NCBI RefSeq assembly: GCF_004117855.1
Contig: NZ_QWBW01000041.1
Location: 1-38,609 of the forward strand
DNA: 38,609 bases
Direction of reading: 5' to 3'
Origin: Modicisalibacter coralii
GTDB lineage: Bacteria; Pseudomonadota; Gammaproteobacteria; Pseudomonadales; Halomonadaceae
Shown here: positions 24,875-32,704 of the stretch, piece after piece
Layout of the letters: every line of letters begins with the position of its first letter
Numbering within the stretch: the stretch's first letter is position 1
Position numbers and translations under genes: made by a program
Notes under the pieces: generated by a model
What the model was told of the DNA's origin: nothing
What the model saw: only the letters and a program-made list of their open reading frames with translations
The model's database searches: none

Positions 24875-26430
24875 AGATTCGTTCCCAGGTCGGCATGGTG
24901 CTCAACCTCGACAAGTGCATCGGCTGTCATACCTGCTCGGTCACCTGCAAGAACGTCTGGACCAGCCGTGAAGGCGTCGAGTATGCCTGGTTCAACAACG
25001 TCGAGACCAAGCCCGGCATCGGCTACCCCAAGGAGTGGGAGAACCAGGCCAAGTGGAAGGGTGGCTGGCTGCGCCGCAAGGATGGCCACATCGAGCCGCG
25101 CATCGGCGGCAAGTGGCGGGTGCTGGCGAACATCTTCGCCAACCCCGACCTGCCGGAGATCGACGACTACTACGAGCCGTTCACCTTCGACTACCAGCAC
25201 CTGCACACCGCCAAGCAGGGCCAGCACCAGCCCATCGCGCGGCCGCGCTCGCTGATCTCCGGCGAACGCATGAAGACCATCGAATGGGGGCCCAACTGGG
25301 AGGAGATCCTCGGCACCGAGTTCGCCAAGCGGCGGCGCGACGCCAACTTCGCGCAGATCGAGGCCGATATCTACGGCCAGTTCGAGAACACCTTCATGAT
25401 GTACCTGCCGCGGCTGTGCGAGCACTGCCTCAACCCGGCGTGCGTGGCGTCGTGCCCGAGTGGCGCGATCTACAAGCGCGAGGAGGACGGCATCGTACTG
25501 ATCGACCAGGACAAGTGCCGCGGCTGGCGGATGTGCGTCTCCGGCTGTCCGTACAAGAAGATCTACTACAACTGGAAGTCCGGCAAGTCCGAGAAGTGCA
25601 TCTTCTGCTATCCGCGTATCGAGGCCGGCCAGCCGACGGTGTGCTCCGAGACCTGCGTGGGGCGCATCCGCTACCTGGGCGTGCTGCTCTACGACGCCGA
25701 CCGCATCGAGGAGGTCGCCGCCTCCGCCGACGAGCGCGACCTCTACCGTCGCCAGTGCGAGATCTTCCTCGACCCCAACGACCCCGAGGTGATCGCCCAG
25801 GCGCGGCGTGACGGCATTCCCGACAACGTGATCCAGGCCGCCCAGGCCTCGCCGGTCTACAAGCTGGCCATGGACTGGCAGTTGGCGCTGCCGCTGCATC
25901 CGGAGTACCGCACCCTGCCGATGGTCTGGTACGTGCCGCCGCTGTCGCCGATCCAGTCGGCGGCCGAAGCCGGGCACATCGAGGACGACGGCGTGCTGCC
26001 GAAGATCGAGTCGCTGCGCATCCCGGTCCAGTATCTGGCCAACCTGCTCACCGCCGGCGACGAGGGCCCCGTGGTGCTGGCGCTCAAGCGGCTGATGGCG
26101 ATGCGCGTCTACATGCGCGGCAAGCACGTCGACGGCGAGGCGAACCAGGCCGTGCTCGACGCCGTGGGGCTCAGCGAAGCCCAGGTCGAGGCGATGTACC
26201 GCTACCTGGCGATCGCCGACTACGAAGACCGCTTCGTGGTACCCACCAGTCACCGCGAACTGGCCCGCGAGGCCTTCCCCGAGCGCGGCGGCTGCGGCTT
26301 CAGCTTCGGCAACGGCTGCCAGGGTGGTGACAACGAGACCAGCCTGTTCGGTGGCCGCAAGCAGACCACCACCCTGGTCAAGCCGGTGAACGTCTACGAT
26401 CCGCACGTCGAGGAGACCGCCCGTGACTGA
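24871..26430 (+). CDS. narH: Respiratory nitrate reductase beta subunit NarH
   Basis: This 519-residue electron-transfer subunit carries iron-sulfur clusters FS1-FS4 that pass electrons from NarI to NarG. Four Cys groups are visible: CIGCHTCSVTC (C16, C19, C22, C26), CEHCLNPACVASCPSGAIYK, CRGWRMCVSGC and the pair KCIFC and CSETCVG. The Trp in CRGWRMC replaces a Cys, the known signature of the 3Fe-4S cluster in NarH. The start ATG overlaps the narG stop (ATGA), indicating translational coupling; AGGAGG lies upstream. narJ begins 8 bases before its stop. Confidence 0.97.
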   Translation: MKIRSQVGMVLNLDKCIGCHTCSVTCKNVWTSREGVEYAWFNNVETKPGIGYPKEWENQAKWKGGWLRRKDGHIEPRIGGKWRVLANIFANPDLPEIDDYYEPFTFDYQHLHTAKQGQHQPIARPRSLISGERMKTIEWGPNWEEILGTEFAKRRRDANFAQIEADIYGQFENTFMMYLPRLCEHCLNPACVASCPSGAIYKREEDGIVLIDQDKCRGWRMCVSGCPYKKIYYNWKSGKSEKCIFCYPRIEAGQPTVCSETCVGRIRYLGVLLYDADRIEEVAASADERDLYRRQCEIFLDPNDPEVIAQARRDGIPDNVIQAAQASPVYKLAMDWQLALPLHPEYRTLPMVWYVPPLSPIQSAAEAGHIEDDGVLPKIESLRIPVQYLANLLTAGDEGPVVLALKRLMAMRVYMRGKHVDGEANQAVLDAVGLSEAQVEAMYRYLAIADYEDRFVVPTSHRELAREAFPERGGCGFSFGNGCQGGDNETSLFGGRKQTTTLVKPVNVYDPHVEETARD

Positions 26431-27181
26431 CACCACCCGCCGCAGCCTGCTCGCCCTGGCGCGGCTGCTCGACTATCCCGAGGCCGAATTGCGTCTCGCC
26501 GCCGACGAGCTGGTGGCGATATTCCTCGCCGAGCGCCGCCTGCCGGCGGCGCTGCGCGAGGCGCTCGTCGGCTGGTGCCGGCGGCTCGCCGCCACGCCGC
26601 TGCTCGATCTGCAGGCCGACTATGTGGCGTTGTTCGACAAGGGCCGGGCCACCTCGCTGCTGCTCTTCGAGCACGTCCACGGCGAGTCCCGCGATCGCGG
26701 CCAGGCGATGGTCGACCTGCTCGCCGAGTACCGTGCCGCCGGCTTCGAACTCGACGCCCGCGAGCTGCCCGACCATCTGCCGCTGTTCCTCGAGTACCTG
26801 TCCACCCGCGACGACGCCGAGATCGGTCGCTGGCTCGGCGAGATCCGTCACATCCTGGCGCGGCTCGCCGCCCGGCTCGAGGAGCGCGAGGCCGGCCACG
26901 CCCTGGTGCCGCTGGCGCTGCTGGCGCTGATCGGCGCCGAGGGGGATGTCGCCGTCCACCGTGAACCGGCGAAGCAGGAGCCCCGCGACGACACCCCGGC
27001 GGCGCTGGACGCCGTCTGGGAGGAGGAGGCGGTGCGCTTCTCCGCCGCCTCCGACGAGGACTGCGCGCTGCAGTCCGCCGAAGGCCGGCGCCTCGCCGAA
27101 CGCAAGCGCGCCACGCCGCAGGAGGCGGTGCGCATCCTCGATCCCGTCAGCGTCTCAGCGTCATTCGGAGAGCCGTCATGA
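26423..27181 (+). CDS. narJ: Nitrate reductase molybdenum cofactor assembly chaperone NarJ
   Basis: This 252-residue chaperone binds the NarG N terminus and allows cofactor insertion and membrane attachment of the complex; it is not part of the final enzyme. Family features include LARLLDYPEAELR near the N terminus, LQADYVALFDKGRATSLLLFEHVHGESRDRGQAM (about residues 65-98) and LPDHLPLFLEYLS. The start is GTG at 26423 behind GAGGAG and overlaps narH by 8 bases; narI overlaps its end by 4. The Ala/Glu-rich C-terminal tail is weakly conserved in the family. Confidence 0.95.
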   Translation: MTDTTRRSLLALARLLDYPEAELRLAADELVAIFLAERRLPAALREALVGWCRRLAATPLLDLQADYVALFDKGRATSLLLFEHVHGESRDRGQAMVDLLAEYRAAGFELDARELPDHLPLFLEYLSTRDDAEIGRWLGEIRHILARLAARLEEREAGHALVPLALLALIGAEGDVAVHREPAKQEPRDDTPAALDAVWEEEAVRFSAASDEDCALQSAEGRRLAERKRATPQEAVRILDPVSVSASFGEPS

Positions 27182-27855
27182 ACTATCTCGATACCCTGTT
27201 GTTCGGCCTGTACCCCTATCTCGCCGGCAGCGTCTTCCTGATCGGCAGCCTGCTGCGCTTCGACCACGGCCAGTACACCTGGAAGACCGGCTCCAGTCAG
27301 TTGCTCTCGCGGCGGCGCCTGCGCCTGGGCAGCAATCTCTTCCACATCGGGGTGCTGACGATCTTCTTCGGCCACCTGGTGGGGCTGCTGACGCCGCACT
27401 GGGTCTACGCGCCCTTCATGGCCGCCGGCACCAAGCAACTCGTCGCCATCGTGGTCGGCGGGGTGGCCGGCGTCCTGTGTCTGATCGGCGGAGCGATCCT
27501 GCTGTACCGCCGGTTCTTCGACTCACGGGTGCGCGCCTCGTCGAGTGTCAGCGACAACCTGATCCTGAGCCTGCTGCTGGTGCAGGTCATGCTGGGGCTG
27601 GGCACCATCGGTTCGGCCGTGCATCACCTGGACGGCGGCGTGATGCTGCGGCTCGCCGAGTGGGCGCAGTCGATCGTCTTCTTCAAGGGCGACGCCGCCG
27701 CGCACCTCGCCGGGGTGGGCTGGATCTACCGGCTGCACATCCTGCTGGGGCTGACCATCGTGCTGATCTTCCCCTTTACCCGGTTGGTGCACGTATGGAG
27801 CGCGCCGCTGGGGTATCTGGGGCGGCGGTATCAGATTGTCCGGCGCCGGGCCTGA
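27178..27855 (+). CDS. narI: Respiratory nitrate reductase gamma subunit NarI
   Basis: This 225-residue membrane cytochrome b oxidises quinol and anchors NarGH. Five hydrophobic helices are visible. The four haem-ligand histidines fall at exactly the E. coli positions: H56 and H66 (LFHIGVLTIFFGHLVG), H187 (YRLHILLGL) and H205 (TRLVHVWSAPLGY). ATG at 27178 overlaps the narJ stop. After its stop there is a 254-bp gap containing a cloverleaf repeat before ppiC. Confidence 0.97.
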   Translation: MNYLDTLLFGLYPYLAGSVFLIGSLLRFDHGQYTWKTGSSQLLSRRRLRLGSNLFHIGVLTIFFGHLVGLLTPHWVYAPFMAAGTKQLVAIVVGGVAGVLCLIGGAILLYRRFFDSRVRASSSVSDNLILSLLLVQVMLGLGTIGSAVHHLDGGVMLRLAEWAQSIVFFKGDAAAHLAGVGWIYRLHILLGLTIVLIFPFTRLVHVWSAPLGYLGRRYQIVRRRA

Positions 27856-27865
27856 GGGTCTGCCG

Positions 27866-27912
27866 CAAAATGCCTGCGCTCGGCGATTTTTCAGACAAGG
27901 CCGAGGGGATAT
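27866..27912 (+). repeat. Remnant sharing a 17-mer with the large palindrome
   Basis: CAAAATGCCTGCGCTCG (27866-27882) is identical to 6914-6930 in the left arm of the 141-bp palindrome. The following bases include CAGACAAGGC, similar to the opposite arm, but the long symmetrical arms are lost. It appears to be a decayed or shortened copy next to cloverleaf copy B. Confidence 0.55.
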
Positions 27913-27939
27913 CTGGCTGGGCGTGCGGGACGAGGGGCG

Positions 27940-28034
27940 CCGGAGGCAGGCCGTAGAGGAGGTCCTACGCCATGGAAGGCGTAGGTAGCGCCCATGGATG
28001 GGTTTACAGCGCCTCCTCGCAGGCCTGCCGCCGG
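27940..28034 (-). repeat. Cloverleaf-shaped intergenic repeat, copy B
   Basis: This is the inverted partner of the repeat ahead of narK. Outer stem GGCAGGCC (27945-27952) with GGCCTGCC (28022-28029), extended by CCGG on both sides beyond one mismatch; inner stem GAGGAGG (27956-27962) with CCTCCTC (28012-28018); hairpin CCTACGCC / GGCGTAGG (27964-27971, 27978-27985) and hairpin CCCAT / ATGGG (27991-28002). On the plus strand, the direction of narI and ppiC, the loops read ATGGAA and GG within ATGGAT, so GGA lies in or near both loops. Confidence 0.85.
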
Positions 28035-28109
28035 TTCAGCCCCGAGTGACCGTGAGATGGTTACATCCTCGCTGGACGATACAGCACGCCCAAAGACATT
28101 GAGAGAGTC

Positions 28110-28910
28110 ATGACCATGCAACAGATTGCCATCGAAACCCTGCCGGGCGGCGGCGTGCCGATCCGCGTCGGCGAGGTCGCCATCGACGAAGCCGAGATCG
28201 CCCGCGAGATGCAGCACCACCCGGCCGACAGCGCCGACGATGCCCGCGAGGGGGCGCTGCGGGCCCTGGTGATCCGCGAGCTGCTGCGCCAGCGGGCGCA
28301 GGAGCTGGGCCTGGACGGCGACGACGAGGCCGCCGTCGCCGCCCTGCTGGAAGACGAGCTGACGATTCCCGAGCCCGACGAGGCCGACTGCCGGCGTTAT
28401 TTCGACGCCCACCGCGAGCGCTTCGGCGAACCGGCGCGGCTGTCGGTGCGTCACATCCTGCTGGCGGCGGCCCCGGACGACGCCGAGGGTCGCGATGCCG
28501 GCTACCGCCGGGGCACGGCGTTGATCGACGAACTCGCCGAGAACCCCGAACGCTTCACCGATCTGGCCCGGCAGCACTCCGCCTGCCCCACGAAGGAAAG
28601 CGGCGGTGAACTGGGCTGGCTCACCCCGGGCCAGACCGTCGCCGAACTCGACCGCGCGCTGCAGACCCTGCCCGAGGGCCTGCACGACCGACCGCTGGCT
28701 TCGCGTTACGGCTGGCACGTGGTGTGTATCGATGAGCGCCGCGACGCTCGCCCGCTGCCCTTCGAGGCGGTCGCCGAGCGCGTCCGCCATACCCTGCGCG
28801 AACAGGCCACGCGGCGTGCCCTGCGGCACTACCTGCTGGCCCTGGAAGCCGAGATCGGCGTCACCGGCTTTCGCCTCGACGACGACGCGGCGGGTGCGCT
28901 GATGCAGTAG
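28110..28910 (+). CDS. PpiC-type (parvulin) peptidyl-prolyl isomerase
   Basis: This 266-residue protein has a NifM/SurA-like helical N-terminal part and a parvulin domain at about residues 105-205: LSVRHILLAA, ERFTDLARQHSACPTKESGG, LGWLTPGQ, LASRYGWHVVCIDER. It has no signal peptide, so it should act in the cytoplasm. A similar gene follows narI in Pseudomonas nar operons, where a role in maturation of the nitrate reductase is assumed. ATG at 28110 (or 28116) follows a weak GAGAG. The 254-bp gap to narI with a structured repeat leaves it open whether it is co-transcribed. Confidence 0.88.
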   Translation: MTMQQIAIETLPGGGVPIRVGEVAIDEAEIAREMQHHPADSADDAREGALRALVIRELLRQRAQELGLDGDDEAAVAALLEDELTIPEPDEADCRRYFDAHRERFGEPARLSVRHILLAAAPDDAEGRDAGYRRGTALIDELAENPERFTDLARQHSACPTKESGGELGWLTPGQTVAELDRALQTLPEGLHDRPLASRYGWHVVCIDERRDARPLPFEAVAERVRHTLREQATRRALRHYLLALEAEIGVTGFRLDDDAAGALMQ

Positions 28911-28942
28911 CCCGGCGATCCCCGGCGAGGTGTGATGAACCC

Positions 28943-28975
28943 AAAAAAAGCGCCCTGCCAATGATGGCAGGGCGC
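28943..28975 (-). terminator. Intrinsic terminator of the CsrB/RsmZ-like RNA
   Basis: An 11-bp perfect stem (GCGCCCTGCCA 28950-28960 with TGGCAGGGCGC 28965-28975, loop ATGA) is followed, reading the minus strand, by seven T residues (28949 down to 28943). There is no T-run on the plus side, so it ends a minus-strand transcript and does not primarily serve ppiC. Confidence 0.92.
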
Positions 28976-29117
28976 ATACGCAGGGATCGTCTGTACAGGT
29001 CGTCTTTCCTGACGAGGGACATCGTGTCCTTCCCGCGCCTTCCTGGCGGCGGGACGGCCATCCTAGCCGAAAGCTTCCTTGCTTGCCTCGCGATCCTCCT
29101 GATCGCGAAGACGGGGT
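28943..29117 (-). ncRNA. CsrB/RsmZ-like small RNA (CsrA/RsmA sponge)
   Basis: On the minus strand, about 175 bases end at a strong intrinsic terminator and contain eight GGA motifs. Five sit in hairpin loops: AGGAG closed by the 8-bp stem 29088-29095/29101-29108; AAGGAA closed by AAGC/GCTT (29071-29084); TAGGATG closed by CGGC/GCCG (29055-29069); AGGAA closed by CGCC/GGCG (29036-29048); AGGAAA closed by CGTC/GACG (29001-29014). Multiple GGA-loop hairpins plus terminator are the hallmark of the CsrB/CsrC/RsmX/Y/Z RNAs, which bind and titrate the translational regulator CsrA/RsmA. No open reading frame of note lies on this strand. The 5' end is inferred to be just before the first stem, near 29117. 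Confidence 0.85.
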
Positions 29118-29292
29118 TACACTAGAACACAAAATTTAACAATGTGCCAGTTTCACCCTGCGCTCATGGGGGAAAACGTCGACGAACCGGTTTCGCCAGC
29201 GGCCCATTGGCCTGCGACCGGTGAATGGGGGCAGCCCCGATTGCAGGTCATCAGGGACTGCCGAAGCATTGCCTATCCTTGCCGTTTCTCAC
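29118..29292 (-). promoter_or_regulatory. Presumed promoter region of the CsrB/RsmZ-like RNA
   Basis: The first 30 bases are AT-rich (minus strand CATTGTTAAATTTTGTG, then TTCTAGTGTAAC), in contrast to the surroundings, and probably hold the promoter; I cannot fix the -10 and -35 boxes (TGTAAC with TTGTTA is 15 bp apart). The rest of this 175-bp stretch shows no gene and no clear intrinsic terminator on the minus strand, so read-through from the repeat array upstream is possible. Confidence 0.45.
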
Positions 29293-29637
29293 GGGCGTCC
29301 TGCCCGTCCATCCCTGGTAGTTCCAGCGAGCATCCTGCTCGCCCATCCCTGGATTCTGCCGGGCGTCCTGCCCGTCCATCCCTGGCAATTCCAGCGAGCA
29401 TCCTGCTCGCCCATCCCTGGATGCTGCCGGGCGTCCTGCCCGTCCGTCCCTGGTAGTTCCAGCGAGCATCCTGCTCGCCCATCCGTGGATGCTTCTGGGC
29501 GTCCTGCCCGTCCGTCCCTGGTAGTTCCAGCGAGCATCCTGCTCGCCCATCCCTGGATGCTTCCGGGCGTCCTGCCCGTCGTCCCTGGTTGCCGAGCCAT
29601 CCGTGGCTCGTCTTCCCTGGCGGGCCTCCTCTGCCCG
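29293..29637 (-). repeat. 68-bp tandem array of hairpins with GGA loops on the minus strand
   Basis: Four exact-length 68-bp units start at 29293, 29361, 29429 and 29497; a fifth, diverged and shortened, starts at 29565. Every full unit has GGGC-GTCCT-GCCC and GCGAGC-ATCCT-GCTCGC, plus two short CCR/TGG mini-stems with TCCC-type loops. Read on the minus strand these loops are AGGAC, AGGAT and GGGA. I count 30 GGA triplets on the minus strand in 345 bases. The fifth unit has different stems (CGAGCCA/TGGCTCG at 29593-29610, CGGGC/GCCCG at 29621-29637) but keeps GGA in the loop. The period is not a multiple of three, so it is not coding. It may itself be a regulatory RNA. Confidence 0.85.
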
Positions 29638-29655
29638 ATGCCGCACACGGTGACA

Positions 29656-29719
29656 GCTATAGCAGGGTGTCTATATAACTCATGTTATCAACACAAAGAA
29701 AAGTTCGTGATTTCTTACA
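29656..29719 (-). promoter_or_regulatory. AT-rich promoter candidate with GacA-box-like sequence
   Basis: This AT-rich block stands directly upstream of the array on the minus strand. It contains TGTAAG-N6-CGAACT (29719 down to 29702), which matches the GacA/UvrY box TGTAAG-N6-CTTACA at 9 of 12 fixed positions, with the central AT also seen in the consensus. Possible -10 boxes on the minus strand are TATATA (29672-29677) and TATAGC (29656-29661); no convincing -35 was found, which is common for activator-dependent promoters. Confidence 0.4.
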
Positions 29720-29758
29720 ATCAGTAATTTGCCTTGGATTGAGTGAGACAATCCGTGG

Positions 29759-30313
29759 CTATCTCAGCAGCGACTCGAGGGCGAAGACATGGGCGTCCTC
29801 GTGGCCCATGTCGCGCAGCGCCGCGGCGAGCTTCAGCAGATACTCGCGGTTGGCGCCGCTGGGCCCACGGGCGGTGTCGATCAGCCGGGCGATCTCGGGC
29901 TCCGGGGCCGGGCCGGCGAAGGCGGCGTTGTCCTCGCTGGCGATATAGACCAGCCCTTCATGCGTGGTGCCGTCGTCGAGATGCAGTTCGGTCACCACGC
30001 GGCGATAGCCGTTCTTCTCGCGATGATCGAGCGGAGCGAGCGTCTCGGGGGTGATCCGGTAGGCCATGCCGTGACAGTGCTCGCCCGGCGACTCGACCAG
30101 GGTGGCCACCCGTCCCGGTGCCTCGGGCGTGCCGCGATGGTCGTGGGAGGCCTGCCAGAAGCGCCGGGTCCAGCCGACGATATGCGCCGGGCAGCGCTCG
30201 AGATAGGCAAAGTCGGCCTTCCAGATCAACGAGCCATAGCCGAACAGCCAGAAGTCCTCGTGGGCGTCGAAATGGGTCATCCGGCGGTTGAGTGCGGTGG
30301 TGTCGAGGGACAT
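29759..30313 (-). CDS. ChaC-like gamma-glutamylcyclotransferase
   Basis: This 184-residue cytoplasmic protein has the gamma-glutamylcyclotransferase fold, ChaC group, which cleaves glutathione into 5-oxoproline and Cys-Gly. Visible motifs are DFWLFGYGSLIWK (about 23-35, the substrate-binding YGSL loop), RRFWQASHDHRGTPEAPGRVATL, GMAYRITPETLAPLDHREKNGYRR, with the likely catalytic Glu in LDHREKNGY, and GLVYIASEDNAAFAG. ATG at 30313 was chosen for family length; the reading frame extends further upstream into the end of ftsH without support. The ribosome binding site is weak. It follows ftsH by 68 bp on the same strand, so co-transcription is possible. Confidence 0.9.
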   Translation of the reverse strand: MSLDTTALNRRMTHFDAHEDFWLFGYGSLIWKADFAYLERCPAHIVGWTRRFWQASHDHRGTPEAPGRVATLVESPGEHCHGMAYRITPETLAPLDHREKNGYRRVVTELHLDDGTTHEGLVYIASEDNAAFAGPAPEPEIARLIDTARGPSGANREYLLKLAAALRDMGHEDAHVFALESLLR

Positions 30314-30381
30314 GACGGGGTCCGTATCGGGGGTTCGTCGGGGATATGCGGCCGCCCCGGCGGCGTCGCAACCCCGGCCGC

Positions 30382-32262
<1,881 letters not shown>

Positions 32263-32704
32263 GACACCCCCACGGCCGGCATTGCCTCCAGTGTATCCCA
32301 GCATTCGCGCCGACGAGGCGTTCCCACGTCATCCCGTGACCGACATCAAGTCGAGCGACGCTGGCCCGATCGCTTCGGCTGTCGGTAAATGCTTGTCAGG
32401 CATAAAGGAAAGCGGGTCGTCAGGGCTGAGCGAATGGCCGTGAGTTGCCCGGATAATGCCCATTGTCAGGCTATGTGAGGCTTTCGTCACGGATTGTTTC
32501 ATTCGAAAAAGGTTGAGCCAGGTCACATTTTTCTTAGGGAATTATGCCTGTAGCGCTAAATCGGCGACGGATCGTGCCGATGGAGTCTTGTCCCCGGAAG
32601 ATGCGCCGGTCGGGGGGCTTCCACTTCCGGGCGCCGGAAGGAATCGCCGGCAACCGCGATGCCGAAACTACACAGCACAACGAGCAGGAACGGGGTTGGG
32701 AAAC
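32263..32704. other. ftsH-chemosensory divergent control region
   Basis: No gene is supported in these 442 bases. The central part (about 32385-32560) is richer in A and T than its surroundings, and should hold the promoters in both directions. A sigma-28-type promoter toward the chemosensory genes lies at 32557-32583. I see no clear intrinsic terminator or repeat here. Confidence 0.5.
32557..32583 (+). promoter_or_regulatory. Sigma-28 (FliA)-type promoter of the chemosensory operon
   Basis: TAAA (32557-32560), exactly 15 bases, then GCCGATGG (32576-32583) match the flagellar/chemotaxis consensus TAAA-N15-GCCGATAA at 10 of 12 fixed positions with ideal spacing. It lies about 120 bases before the first MCP-like gene, so the operon would be co-expressed with late flagellar genes. 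Confidence 0.7.

Noticed and set aside
28943-28975. Terminator of ppiC on the plus strand
   Set aside because: The T-run is on the minus-strand side only; plus-strand bases after the stem are ATACGC. It belongs to the minus-strand small RNA, although the stem might slow plus-strand transcription.
29293-29637. CRISPR array
   Set aside because: The whole 68-bp unit is repeated; there are no unique spacers between short repeats and no cas genes nearby.
29221-29727. Open reading frames across the 68-bp array that encode repeats such as HPWMLPGVLPVRPW
   Set aside because: The period of 68 is not a multiple of three, so the same repeat is read in shifting frames. All frames are open simply because the unit lacks stops. 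No ribosome binding site or family match was seen.
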